Shown: positions 1 through 7,673 of the stretch, one piece after another | Layout: the number at the start of each line of letters is the position of its first letter | How positions within the stretch are numbered: position 1 is the first letter of the stretch | DNA from: Streptosporangiales bacterium | GTDB taxonomy: Bacteria; Actinomycetota; Actinomycetes; Streptosporangiales; WHSR01 | Direction: 5' to 3' | Length of the DNA: 48,884 nucleotides | NCBI GenBank assembly: GCA_009379995.1 | Contig: WHSR01000032.1 | Span: forward strand, 1 to 48,884 | Program-made: the position numbers and the translations under genes | The notes under the pieces: model-generated | What the model was told of the DNA's origin: nothing | Database searches by the model: none | Seen by the model: the letters and a program-made list of their open reading frames with translations, nothing else

Positions 1-558
1 CGAGCGTTCGTCCGCCACGGACCAGGGCAGCGGGTCGTCCGCGCCGCGCGCGATCAGCTCCTCGTACGAGAGGCCGCCGACGGCCGGGTCCGGCCGACAT
101 CCCGAGGCCTCGTCCACCACGGTGACGATCTGCGTCACCGTACCCAGCCGACCGGCGACCGGGGCGATCGTCGGATGCAGCCCCGCGTCGACGACCAGCA
201 GCTTGGCACCCGAGTGATCGCAGATGTAGCGCACCTCCTCGGGGGCCAGCCGGGTGTTGATGGCGACGAGGACGGCGCCGGCGAGCGGTACGCCGAAGTG
301 GGCGACCAGCATCTCCGGGATGTTCGGAAGCAGGTAGGCGACGCGGTCGCCGGGCCGCACGCCGCTCGCGCGCAGGGCGTGCGCAAGGCGCGTCGCCGAG
401 GCGGCGAACTCGCGGTACGTCAGCCGCCTGTCGCCGTACACAATCGCGGCCTTTTCCGGAAAGACCTCGGCGGAGCGTCCGAGAAAGGCGAGCGGGGTGA
501 GCGACGTATACCAGACGTCCAGGAAAGCATCGGCGGCTTGAGCCTGTTGGGTCGGCAT
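1..558 (-). CDS. Acyl-CoA ligase (AMP-forming), N-terminal part only
   Basis: The first 186 codons of an ANL-superfamily acyl-CoA synthetase are visible; the gene runs off the left edge still in frame. The ATG at 558-556 (minus strand) is preceded by GGGAGG at a good distance. Visible parts are the N-terminal core typical of fatty-acid-type ligases: the YGDRRLTYREF stretch near residues 41-51, the GDRVAYLLPNIPEML stretch near 70-84 and the INTRLAPEEVRYI stretch near 100-112. The ATP-binding P-loop (A3) and the adenylation and thioester motifs would lie beyond the edge, so activity cannot be judged. It should activate a carboxylic acid to its CoA thioester. It is transcribed away from the PucR-type regulator across a 268-bp control region holding TTGTG half-sites, so it probably belongs to the same regulon as the operon at 2034-6623, which has its own second ligase. 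Confidence 0.88.
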   Translation of the reverse strand, partial: MPTQQAQAADAFLDVWYTSLTPLAFLGRSAEVFPEKAAIVYGDRRLTYREFAASATRLAHALRASGVRPGDRVAYLLPNIPEMLVAHFGVPLAGAVLVAINTRLAPEEVRYICDHSGAKLLVVDAGLHPTIAPVAGRLGTVTQIVTVVDEASGCRPDPAVGGLSYEELIARGADDPLPWSVADERS

Positions 559-756
559 ATGTCACCCTCCCTGCCCGGAGTCGGCGAGTACGCCGGGTCG
601 AGCACCCTTTGCGCGTACGCGGCGGCCTCGGCACCGCGCTGCACGGGCAGCCGGCCCGGCTTCCGCCTCTGCGTCTACCGAGGAGAGAACCGGCACTCCA
701 CGGTTCAGCGTTCTTGGGAGAAGGGGTGATCGGCAACGTGCGGCCCCCCATCGTCT

Positions 757-783
757 TTGTGGTCCCGTTGTGGGGTGCCACAA
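757..783. promoter_or_regulatory. Candidate operator: three TTGTG half-sites at 11-bp spacing
   Basis: TTGTG occurs at 757-761 and again at 768-772, and its complement CACAA at 779-783, each separated by exactly 6 bp. The second and third form the palindrome TTGTG-N6-CACAA. The same palindrome recurs at 6693-6708 upstream of the acyl-CoA dehydrogenase operon. The site lies 43 bp before the regulator start and in the shared control region of the divergent ligase. I infer it is the binding site of the neighbouring PucR-type regulator. No clear -35/-10 pair can be assigned. The rest of 559-826 shows no gene. Confidence 0.5.
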
Positions 784-826
784 TTGCCTCAGTCCTCGGC
801 TGGCCGTACGCAGGACGGAGACGATC

Positions 827-2065
827 ATGACAACGGATGACGACACCGGTCTGGTCGCAAGCGGCCGCCCAGCGCAGGATCCGCCGCGGGGCCTTCCGGA
901 TGTGGTCGAGCTCATGCGAAGGAACGCGCAGCGCATCGCCGAGGAAGGCACGGGCCGCGTGTTCGCCGAGATTCCCAGCTACGCTCGCGCTGGCGTACCG
1001 CGGGACTCACTGGTCCAGTCGGTGCTGCAGCACACTGCGCGTGCCGCCGATGCGCTCATGGCATGCCAGAGCCCCCGGCCCGAAGAGATCCACGACGTGC
1101 GGATCGCCACCGATCGCGCCCGCCGGGGTGTCCCTGTCGAAGACATGCTGCATGCCATCCGCCTGGTGCTCGGCATTCTGCGGGACCACTTCATCGAGTG
1201 GGCCTTCAGCCTGCGCCTGGAGCCTCGCCTCATCCTCGAGGGGACGCGCATCCTGTGGGACGTCACCGACGTGGTGACCAGACGGTACGCGACCTCGCAC
1301 CGCGAGGAAGAGCTGGAGATAGCGCGCCACGACGAGCGCCAACGCATCGAGTTTCTCCGCGCGCTGGTCTCCGGCTCGCTGAGCAGCGCGGAGCTCCATC
1401 TCCGCGCGGCCGTGTTCGGGCTTCCGCTGGACGGGTCATACGTCGCCTTCCGGGCCCGCCCGAGACCCGACGTAGAGCTGACCGAGCTGAGCCGGGCGAC
1501 GACGGCCTGGACGAACACGATGCACCGGCACACATTCTTTGCCCCCCTCGGGTCCGATATCGCAGGCGTGTCCACGCACGCTCCGTCGCTGCGTGACCTC
1601 GCCACCATCGGCGTCGGGCATCCCAGCGACCTGCACGGCATTACCAATTCCTTCCGCATGGCGAGCCGGGCTCTCGAGGTGGGCGTGGCCTTCGGGCAGC
1701 TCGGCGTCGTATCGCTGGAAAGCTTGTCGCTTCGTATGGCCGTCGCCTCCGAACACGACGTCGGCGACCTCATGGTGCGGCGGTACATCGAGCCCCTCGT
1801 GGAGGAGGGAGAGTTCGGGAAGGTCCTCGAACAATCCGTGCGCGCCTATCTCGAGGCGGATCTCAACACCGAGGGCGCGGCACGCGCCCTCGTGGTGCAT
1901 CCCAATACGTTGCGTCACCGCCTGCACCGCTTCGAGGCGCAGACCGGGGCAGACCTCTCGTCGTCCGTCGACCGGATGGAGGTGTGGTGGGCTCTCGAGC
2001 GGCGGATATGGGGGTGTACGACCGGCACGGCGGTTACTGGTGGGCCTTCGCCTGTGCCCGATTGA
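827..2065 (+). CDS. PucR/CdaR-family transcriptional regulator
   Basis: A 412-residue regulator. The C-terminal ~50 residues carry the PucR-type helix-turn-helix (HTH_30), with the pattern YLEADLNTEGAARALVVHPN followed by TLRHRLHRFE; the middle (FLRALVSGSLSSAELHLRAA and on) resembles the GGDEF-like domain of CdaR/PucR proteins. The N-terminal ~180 residues are helical (IPSYARAGVP, RRGVPVEDMLHAIR) and resemble the RsbRD N-terminal domain often found in this family. The ATG at 827 follows GGACGGAG at good spacing; an upstream in-frame start at 770 has no ribosome site and would overlap the operator. The 3' end overlaps the end of the convergent thioesterase gene by 32 bp. The family activates or represses genes for purine, amino-acid or carboxylate catabolism, so it probably controls the ligase on its left and the operon at 2034-6623. 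The ligand is unknown. Confidence 0.9.
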   Translation: MTTDDDTGLVASGRPAQDPPRGLPDVVELMRRNAQRIAEEGTGRVFAEIPSYARAGVPRDSLVQSVLQHTARAADALMACQSPRPEEIHDVRIATDRARRGVPVEDMLHAIRLVLGILRDHFIEWAFSLRLEPRLILEGTRILWDVTDVVTRRYATSHREEELEIARHDERQRIEFLRALVSGSLSSAELHLRAAVFGLPLDGSYVAFRARPRPDVELTELSRATTAWTNTMHRHTFFAPLGSDIAGVSTHAPSLRDLATIGVGHPSDLHGITNSFRMASRALEVGVAFGQLGVVSLESLSLRMAVASEHDVGDLMVRRYIEPLVEEGEFGKVLEQSVRAYLEADLNTEGAARALVVHPNTLRHRLHRFEAQTGADLSSSVDRMEVWWALERRIWGCTTGTAVTGGPSPVPD

Positions 2066-2426
2066 GGAACTTGTCGGCGTCGACAATGAAGCGTTCGTGG
2101 ACCCCCTCGCCCACGCGCTCCCGCTCGTCTGCCGCCTCCAGCCGGAAGACCAGGCGCCGGCCGTCGATCTCGGTGAGCGTGGCGCGGAATGTGATCTTCA
2201 TGCCGACGGGTGTGGCGGCGAGGTGGCGCACCTCCAGGTAGCTGCCCACGCTGCTCTGTCCCGGCCCCAGCTCGGGTGCCAGAAGCTGGACGGCGACGCC
2301 CTCGAAGTACCGCACGAGCGCAGGGGTGGCGAAAACCGTCATTCCGGGGTTGCCGAGCCGATCGGCGGTCATCGATTCGTCGACCGCCACGGTCAACTCG
2401 GTGCTCTTCCCTGGATCCAGCGCCAT
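2034..2426 (-). CDS. FlK-type hotdog thioesterase
   Basis: A 130-residue single hotdog-fold protein of the fluoroacetyl-CoA thioesterase family. Aligned from memory with Streptomyces cattleya FlK, a constant offset of 8 puts Thr34, Glu42 and His68 on the catalytic Thr42, Glu50 and His76, and Gly61 and Arg112 on Gly69 and Arg120. The motif HLAATPVG (68-75) is the family hallmark. The FlK residues that read the fluorine atom, Phe33 and Phe36, correspond to Gly25 and Gly28 here, so fluoroacetyl-CoA is unlikely to be the substrate; another short or toxic acyl-CoA is more plausible. The start at 2426 follows AAGGAGGTC. It is the last gene of the operon ACAD-ligase-FAD oxidoreductase-thioesterase, 17 bp after its neighbour, so it probably releases CoA from a dead-end intermediate or product. 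Confidence 0.85.
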   Translation of the reverse strand: MALDPGKSTELTVAVDESMTADRLGNPGMTVFATPALVRYFEGVAVQLLAPELGPGQSSVGSYLEVRHLAATPVGMKITFRATLTEIDGRRLVFRLEAADERERVGEGVHERFIVDADKFLNRAQAKAHQ

Positions 2427-2443
2427 GCGTGACCTCCTTGCCG

Positions 2444-3772
2444 TCAGGGCAGAATGGCTCCGCGCTCGCGGAGACGCCGCTGCAGTTCTGCTACGTCGAT
2501 GTCGGATAGGGACTTGCCTGTCTGCAGGGCGAGCGCGGCGGCCGTGCCGGCGGCCTCGCCCGTCGCCATGCACGGTGGAATCTCCTTGGTCGCGTGGTGG
2601 ACGCGGGCGTCGACGGAGATGCACCGGCCCGCGACGAGGAGGTTGCGGACCCGCTGGGGCAGCAGGGAACGCAACGGGATGTTGTAGACCGCTCCGTACT
2701 TCGTCCAGTTGCCGGTCCGCGCAACCGTGTCCGGGAAGATCGTTCCTTCCTCCTCGCGGGTCAGCTGATGCTGGCCGAGAAGGCGTCGGGACTCGTAGAT
2801 GCCCAACTGCCAGGCGATGTCGTTGATGTACGCCCGGCCGAAGCCTGGCACCTCCCGCAGTCGGTCGACCTCGCGCATCACCAGCCGGCGACATTCCAGC
2901 TCGGCCCAGGTCAGCTCGTCCGGGTCGGTGGCGTCGATGCGGCGCTTCACGGAATCGGAGGCGCCCCAGGGCATGAGCGTGCGGCCGGCGCCCGGCGTAC
3001 GGAAGAAGCGGCCACCCAAGGTTGGGAAGAACTTTCCCTCCGCAGCGTTGATGGCCTTGTCCGGTTCGGCCACACCGCCCATGCGGAACCACAGCCAGGG
3101 TACGCAGTCGGAGTGTTCGTACTCCTCGCCGGCGGCTGCGAAGACGTCGCCGTCGCCGGTGCAGTCGATGACGATCTTGCAGGCGATGGCCTCCCGGCCG
3201 GCCTTGTTCTGGCAGACCAGGTGGGTCACCTGGTCTGCGGACAGGACCGGCTCGGCTACCCACGTGTGCAGAAGAGGTCTCACGTCCGCTTCGCGCAGGA
3301 GCTCGTTGGCGACGTAGCGGAACTCCTCGGGGTCGTACGCCACGTTGTAGCGGACCGCGTGTGGCCCCCGGCCCCACACCAGCCCCCACCTGCGGTAGCG
3401 CTCGACGAGCGCCTCGTCGGGCTCGGCCCATTCTTCCCTCGGTGGATAAAAGGTGCTGCCCCTTGCAGCCATGCGGTCCACCACCTGTTGGCAAAGACCG
3501 CCGACCATCTGGTTGCCGGCCCCGTCGTCCATGGTGAGCAGCAAGATGACGAGGCCTCCGGTGGCCATGCCGCCGAGGCTGCCGTACCGCTCCACGAGCA
3601 TCGTCCGGGCGCCATCGCGGGCCGCGGCGACGGCGGCCGCCAGGCCGGCGGATCCGCCCCCGGCCACAACGACATCCGTTTCGGCGACCACGGGAACGGC
3701 GGGGCTGGGAACCTCGACCCAGTCGAGCGCCGGGCGCTTGTCGCCACCCGAGGCCCGGGGGAGGTGGCCCAT
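2444..3772 (-). CDS. FAD-dependent oxidoreductase (FAD_oxidored family)
   Basis: A 442-residue flavoprotein. The dinucleotide-binding motif AGGGSAGLAAAVAA lies at about residues 37-50, with the ribose-binding acid Glu61 in LVERYGSLGGMA. CTGDGDVFAAAG in the middle and the C-terminal NLLVAGRCISVDAR stretch, followed by PCMATGEAAGTAAA, close the FAD site and are typical of the PF12831 family. No signal peptide or membrane segment is seen, so it is cytosolic. The start codon shares one base with the stop of the upstream ligase (TGATG), showing translational coupling. Members of this family oxidise diverse organic acids or are of unknown function; here it sits with an acyl-CoA ligase and acyl-CoA dehydrogenase, so it probably performs an extra oxidation or reduction of the same carboxylic acid. 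The substrate cannot be read from the sequence. Confidence 0.85.
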   Translation of the reverse strand: MGHLPRASGGDKRPALDWVEVPSPAVPVVAETDVVVAGGGSAGLAAAVAAARDGARTMLVERYGSLGGMATGGLVILLLTMDDGAGNQMVGGLCQQVVDRMAARGSTFYPPREEWAEPDEALVERYRRWGLVWGRGPHAVRYNVAYDPEEFRYVANELLREADVRPLLHTWVAEPVLSADQVTHLVCQNKAGREAIACKIVIDCTGDGDVFAAAGEEYEHSDCVPWLWFRMGGVAEPDKAINAAEGKFFPTLGGRFFRTPGAGRTLMPWGASDSVKRRIDATDPDELTWAELECRRLVMREVDRLREVPGFGRAYINDIAWQLGIYESRRLLGQHQLTREEEGTIFPDTVARTGNWTKYGAVYNIPLRSLLPQRVRNLLVAGRCISVDARVHHATKEIPPCMATGEAAGTAAALALQTGKSLSDIDVAELQRRLRERGAILP

Positions 3773-5457
3773 CAGCGCGGCTCCCTCCGGTCGTTGCGAC
3801 GGCCGTCGGCCTCCATCTGCCGCAGATCGGCTCGTTTGATCTTGCCCGAGATCGTCTTTGGCAGATCCGCGACGAACTGCACCTCGCGGGGATACTTGTA
3901 CGGGGCGGTCACGCCGGCGACGTGCTGCTGCAGCTCGCGCGCCAGCTTCTGCGACGGCTCCCAGCCTTCGGCAAGGGTCACGAAAGCCTTCACGACCTGG
4001 CCCCGCGTGGGATGAGGGCTGCCCACGGCGGCCGCCTCGACCACCGCCGGGTGCTCCACCAGCGCGCTTTCCACCTCGAAGGGGCCTATGCGGTAGCCGG
4101 CGCTGATGATCACATCGTCGTCCCGGCCCACGAACCAGAGGTAGCCCTCGTCGTCCATCCGGACGCGGTCGCCGGTGAGGTAGAAGTCGCCGGCGCGGCT
4201 GCGGGCGGTGGCGTCGGGGTTCTTCCAATACTCCTGGAACAGTCCCACCGGGCTGTGCGGACGGATCCGGATGCCGAGAACCCCTTCCTCGCCGATCGGC
4301 AGTTCCTCGCCCGCCTCATCCACGACGCTCACGTCGTAACCGGGCGCGACCCGCCCCATCGAGCCCGGCCTGAACGGCAGGGCCCGGAACATTCCGGTCA
4401 CCAGTACGGTCTCGGTGAGGCCATAGCCGTCGTGAATCCTAAGGCCGGTGTGCCCGGACCAGGCCGTCATCACCTCCGGATTGAGGGGCTCGCCCGCCGC
4501 CAGGGTGTGCCGCAGCGCCTTGAACCGGCAACTGGCCAAGTCTTCCTGCACGAGTATCCGGTAGGCGGTGGGCGGCGCGAAGAACGTCGTGATCGGGTAG
4601 CGCTCGAGCATTTCCAGCGTCCGGCCGGGGTCGAACGGACCCCGGCCGTCGTGGATGAAGACGGCCGCTCCCATGTTCCAGGGCGCGAAGAGACAGGTCC
4701 AGGCGGCTTGGGCCCAGCCGGTGTCGGAGATTGTCCAGTGCAGGTCGGACGGTCCGTTGTCCAGCCAGAACCTCCCCGTGATGGTGTGCGCGATCGGGTA
4801 GCTGGCGTGAGTGTGCAGCACCATCTTGGGGTATCCGGTCGTTCCGGAGGTGAAGAAGAGCATCGCCGCGTCGTCGCTGTGGGTGGGCTGGGTCGAAGGG
4901 TCGCCAGCGGCCCGCTCCATCGCCTCGCCGTAGCGGATCCAGCCCGGCCGCGAGCCTTCGTCCACACAGAGCAGATGCCGGACGGCGGGGCAGGCCTCGC
5001 GGATCTCATCGATCTTCTCGGCGCCCGCCGCGTCGGTGACCACGACCCGCACCTCGGCCGCGTTCAGCCGGTACTCCAGGTCCCGTGGTGTCAGCAGGGT
5101 GGTGCCGGGCGCCCACACCACCCCCGCCCGCATCGACCCGAGAATGACCTCCCACCACTCCACCACTCGCGGGAGCATCACAAACAGCGACTGCCCAGGC
5201 TGCACACCCAGGCCCCGGAGCACGTTGGCGAAGCGATTGGATGCGCGCGCGAAGTGGTCGAAGGTCAGCCGCCGTTCCTCCCCCTGCGGGCCGACCCACA
5301 GCATGGCCAGCTTGTCTTCCTGGCGTGCCCAGCGGTCCAAGACGGCGCTGGTCCAGTTGTATCGGCCGGGGACGTCCAAGCGGAAGGTCCGCCGGGCTGT
5401 CTCGTAGTCGACCATGTTCGCCGTAGTGTTCGCGGACGTGCTAGCCGAAGTCTTCAT
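3772..5457 (-). CDS. Acyl-CoA synthetase, medium-chain (ACSM-like) type
   Basis: A complete 561-residue AMP-forming ligase. All core ANL motifs are present: the P-loop FFTSGTTGYPKM (201-212), DGYGLTET near 350, YLTGDR near 430, the hinge region GRDDDVIISAGYRIGPFEVE, and the C-terminal catalytic lysine in PKTISGKIKR near 541. The overall pattern (WTISDTGWAQAAW, FAPPTAYRIL) matches medium-chain/aromatic acyl-CoA synthetases rather than acetyl-CoA synthetase. It would form acyl-CoA from a medium-chain, branched or cyclic carboxylate, ATP and CoA in the cytosol. The ATG overlaps the stop of the upstream acyl-CoA dehydrogenase by 4 bp and its own stop overlaps the next start by 1 bp, so it is translated as part of one coupled operon. 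The first ~15 residues (MKTSASTSANTTAN) are low complexity; an internal ATG at residue 15 could be the true start. Confidence 0.92.
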   Translation of the reverse strand: MKTSASTSANTTANMVDYETARRTFRLDVPGRYNWTSAVLDRWARQEDKLAMLWVGPQGEERRLTFDHFARASNRFANVLRGLGVQPGQSLFVMLPRVVEWWEVILGSMRAGVVWAPGTTLLTPRDLEYRLNAAEVRVVVTDAAGAEKIDEIREACPAVRHLLCVDEGSRPGWIRYGEAMERAAGDPSTQPTHSDDAAMLFFTSGTTGYPKMVLHTHASYPIAHTITGRFWLDNGPSDLHWTISDTGWAQAAWTCLFAPWNMGAAVFIHDGRGPFDPGRTLEMLERYPITTFFAPPTAYRILVQEDLASCRFKALRHTLAAGEPLNPEVMTAWSGHTGLRIHDGYGLTETVLVTGMFRALPFRPGSMGRVAPGYDVSVVDEAGEELPIGEEGVLGIRIRPHSPVGLFQEYWKNPDATARSRAGDFYLTGDRVRMDDEGYLWFVGRDDDVIISAGYRIGPFEVESALVEHPAVVEAAAVGSPHPTRGQVVKAFVTLAEGWEPSQKLARELQQHVAGVTAPYKYPREVQFVADLPKTISGKIKRADLRQMEADGRRNDRREPR

Positions 5458-6623
5458 TCGCTGATCCCCAGCAGGCGAGCCAACAGCATGCGCTGGATCT
5501 CGGAGGTCCCCTCGACGATCTCAAGCACCTTGGCCTCGCCGAGCAGCCAGGACACCGGCTGTTCCCGCGAGATCCCGTAGGCCCCGTGAATCTGGATGGC
5601 TTGCCGCGCCGCCTCGAACGCTGTCTCGGTGGCGTGCAGCTTGGCCATGGACGCTTCCGCGCGAAACGGCTGTCCCCCGTCGACGAGGGCGGCAGCGCGG
5701 TAGGTCAGTAGGCGTGCGGCCGCCAGCCCGACCGCGACGTCGACGAGTTTGAACGCGACCCCCTGATTGTCGGCGATCGGGCGGCCGAAGGCGACGCGCT
5801 CCCGAGCGTAGCCGCGCCCCTGCTCGAAACAGGCCCTGGCCAGCCCGGAAGCGATCGCGGCGACGCAGACCCGGCCGTAGGTCACCGCGGTGAGCATCTG
5901 CCGCAGGCCTTCGCCGGGCTTGCCCAGCAGGGACGTCGGCGAAAGCCGGCAGTCGCGAAGGAAGATCTCCCGCGTGTCGGCCGCCCGCCATCCGATCTTG
6001 TGCAGCGGTTCGCCGGTCTCGAAGCCGGGGGCGTCCGCGGGGATGATGAACGAACTGAGGCCGCTGCCCGATTCGAGTTCGGTGGTGGCGGCGACCACGG
6101 CGACTCCGCTCATCGGTGTACCGGCGTTGGTGATAAAGGTCTTCGAGCCGTTGAGGATCCACGACGTGCCGTCCCACGACGCCTTGGTGCGGACCGCCCC
6201 GGCGTCCGAGCCGCCGGAGGGCTCGGTGAGCCCGATCGCGCCGACGATGCGACCTTCGGCCAGCTGCACCAGCCACTCGCGTTTCTGCTCCTCCGTACCG
6301 TTGAGAAAGATCAATGTGGCCGGCGAACTGTGGGCGAAGACGATCGCCGCGACGGACGGGCTTACCCGGGCGATTTCCTCCAGGGCGAGGGCGAAGGCGA
6401 CCATCCCCGCTCCGCTCCCGCCGTACTCCTCGGGGAACGGCAGGCCCATCACGCCGATATCGGCCAGCCCGCGGACCACGGCCTCGGGGAAGGCGTCGTG
6501 CTCCAAGTAGTCGCCCACGACCGGGGCCATCTCCGCCTCGATGAACTCCCGCACGGTCCGCTGGATGAGCAGGTGCTCCGAGGAAAGCTCGAAGCCGGGA
6601 CCGAGCGTCTGCGAGTCGAACAC
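5454..6623 (-). CDS. Acyl-CoA dehydrogenase
   Basis: About 389 residues, the usual length for the family. The N-terminal helical domain, the FAD/substrate signature GAIGLTEPSGGSDAGAVRT, KTFITNAG in the central sheet, and the C-terminal AIQIHGAYGISREQPV are all clear. The catalytic glutamate of the family is in IVEGTSEIQRM near the C-terminus. It introduces a 2,3-double bond into an acyl-CoA and passes electrons to ETF. The start is uncertain: GGAGGG at 6641-6636 is followed in frame by GTG (6632), TTG (6629) and GTG (6623). I give the last because it begins the conserved part; TTG at 6629 has the better spacing. First gene of the operon that continues into ligase, FAD oxidoreductase and thioesterase, with the TTGTG-N6-CACAA palindrome 70-85 bp upstream. 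Confidence 0.92.
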   Translation of the reverse strand: MFDSQTLGPGFELSSEHLLIQRTVREFIEAEMAPVVGDYLEHDAFPEAVVRGLADIGVMGLPFPEEYGGSGAGMVAFALALEEIARVSPSVAAIVFAHSSPATLIFLNGTEEQKREWLVQLAEGRIVGAIGLTEPSGGSDAGAVRTKASWDGTSWILNGSKTFITNAGTPMSGVAVVAATTELESGSGLSSFIIPADAPGFETGEPLHKIGWRAADTREIFLRDCRLSPTSLLGKPGEGLRQMLTAVTYGRVCVAAIASGLARACFEQGRGYARERVAFGRPIADNQGVAFKLVDVAVGLAAARLLTYRAAALVDGGQPFRAEASMAKLHATETAFEAARQAIQIHGAYGISREQPVSWLLGEAKVLEIVEGTSEIQRMLLARLLGISE

Positions 6624-6691
6624 GCCCAACACGGTCCCTCCGCACGGATGCCCGGGACAACGTATGGCTCTCCCACGTCTGGCGTGGCCTC

Positions 6692-6709
6692 GTTGTGGCC
6701 CTGCACAAC
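6692..6709. promoter_or_regulatory. Candidate operator GTTGTG-N6-CACAAC
   Basis: A perfect 18-bp inverted repeat, GTTGTGGCCCTGCACAAC, between the acyl-CoA dehydrogenase start (6623, minus) and the decayed gene start (6741, plus). Its core TTGTG-N6-CACAA is identical in sequence and spacing to the site at 768-783 before the PucR-type regulator. I infer a shared operator for that regulator, controlling the minus-strand operon and formerly perhaps the plus-strand gene as well. Confidence 0.55.
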
Positions 6710-6740
6710 GGCCGGCCTGCCGTCCCGACATACTGGTTCG

Positions 6741-6890
6741 ATGCAGCTGCCCGAGATCGCTCACCGGACCGCGGTCATCGAGGGTGACGGTGTCGGTCCG
6801 GAGCTGGTCGACAGCGCCGCTTGGCGGCGGGAAGTCCAGTTTGGTCCACCGAGTCCGACTCAACAGGCCCGGCCGCAGACCGGGCAGTGA
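6741..6890 (+). pseudogene. Truncated isocitrate/isopropylmalate dehydrogenase-like gene
   Basis: From ATG at 6741 the frame reads MQLPEIAHRTAVIEGDGVGP, then ELVDSA, and then loses all resemblance to the family before a TGA at 6888-6890. The first ~26 residues match the N-terminus of the beta-decarboxylating dehydrogenase family (isocitrate, isopropylmalate, tartrate dehydrogenases), whose hallmark is V-I-P/E-G-D-G-I/V-G-P-E. The intact enzyme has about 350 residues, so this is a 5' stump left by a deletion. It lies just downstream of the operator at 6692-6709, suggesting the operator once drove transcription both ways. The match rests on one short motif, so it is a moderate call. Confidence 0.5.
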
Positions 6891-7131
6891 CGGTGCGCAT
6901 CTCGCGGAGTAGAGCCGGGCCGACCTCGCTCCATCCGAGAAGCAGGACGGGTGCGACGATCTCAAAGGCGGCCTGGCCGTAGGCGCGGCGGGGAAGTACG
7001 GCCGCAAGCACCACGACCGTCAGCGCGCCCGGCCCCCGCCCTCAACGAAGAACCGCGCGGCTGGGTTCCCGATCGGCGCAATCAGAGTGGCAGGTGATCA
7101 CGGTGCCGGTGCCCGGCGATCCGGCGACCGG
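6891..7131. other. Gene-poor stretch with a possible membrane-protein remnant
   Basis: No credible gene is found between the dehydrogenase stump and the HIT gene. On the minus strand, about 7033-6860, one open frame encodes a hydrophobic piece (VVVLAAVLPRRAYGQAAFEI, then VAPVLLLGW) without a clear ribosome site or start, which may be a fragment of a lost membrane protein. Together with the stump at 6741 it marks a deletion scar between the accessory catabolic block and the conserved core. Confidence 0.3.
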
Positions 7132-7137
7132 TAGCAT
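7132..7137 (+). promoter_or_regulatory. Candidate -10 box (TAGCAT) for a leaderless HIT mRNA
   Basis: TAGCAT fits the actinobacterial -10 pattern TANNNT and ends 8 bp before the GTG start at 7146, where no ribosome-binding site is present. This spacing is what a leaderless transcript would have. No convincing -35 box is seen. Confidence 0.35.
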
Positions 7138-7145
7138 CGGGTCCG

Positions 7146-7670
7146 GTGGAGGAGCAGAGCGGAGCAGGGATCCCGGACGCTTTTCAGCGGCTGTGGACCC
7201 CTCATCGGATGGCCTATATCAAGGGCGAGAACAAGCCCCAAGGCGATGACGACTGCCCCTTCTGCGTGATTCCGCGGCTGGACGACGAGGAGGGGCTCAT
7301 CGTCGCCCGAAGCGAGCTGGTCTATGCCGTGTTGAACCTCTACCCGTACAACTCCGGCCACCTCATGGTCTGCCCCTATCGGCACGTCGCCGACTACCCG
7401 GAGTTGGACGACGGGGAGACCTCGCAGTTCTCGGACTTCACCAAGAAGGCCATCTGGGCGCTGCGCAAGGCGAGCGGCGCCCAAGGGTTCAACATCGGGA
7501 TCAACCTCGGCACGGTGGCCGGCGCCGGGATCGCTGCCCACCTGCACCAGCATGTGGTGCCGCGCTGGGGAGGCGACACCAACTTCATGCCGGTCGTCGG
7601 ACAGACCAAGGTGCTGCCTCAACTCCTCCGCGACACCCGCCAGCTGATCGCGGAGGCCTGGCCCAGCTAG
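7146..7670 (+). CDS. HIT-family Ap4A phosphorylase-like protein
   Basis: A 174-residue HIT-superfamily protein. The histidine triad HLHQHVV is at residues 132-138 (His132, His134, His136), followed by PRWGGD, and CPFC (37-40) is a likely zinc-binding pair. The sequence closely follows M. tuberculosis Rv2613c, reported as a diadenosine tetraphosphate phosphorylase (stretches YAVLNLYPYNSGHLMV and PQLLRDTRQLIA). It would degrade Ap4A or related nucleotides in the cytosol. The GTG at 7146 lacks a ribosome site and may be translated from a leaderless mRNA. In mycobacteria this gene directly precedes pgsA in the same direction; here EF-G2 stands between them on the opposite strand, with a strong two-way terminator at the junction. 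Confidence 0.9.
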   Translation: MEEQSGAGIPDAFQRLWTPHRMAYIKGENKPQGDDDCPFCVIPRLDDEEGLIVARSELVYAVLNLYPYNSGHLMVCPYRHVADYPELDDGETSQFSDFTKKAIWALRKASGAQGFNIGINLGTVAGAGIAAHLHQHVVPRWGGDTNFMPVVGQTKVLPQLLRDTRQLIAEAWPS

Positions 7671-7673
7671 CCC

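Noticed and set aside
2444..4228. Longer reading frame extending the FAD oxidoreductase upstream to 594 residues.
   Set aside because: The extra ~150 residues are the ligase gene read in another frame; the ATG at 3772 gives the family N-terminus and couples to the ligase stop.
5454..7007. Acyl-CoA dehydrogenase starting at 7007 with 128 more residues.
   Set aside because: The extension crosses the operator and the decayed dehydrogenase stump and has no conserved sequence; GGAGGG at 6641-6636 marks the start near 6629-6623.
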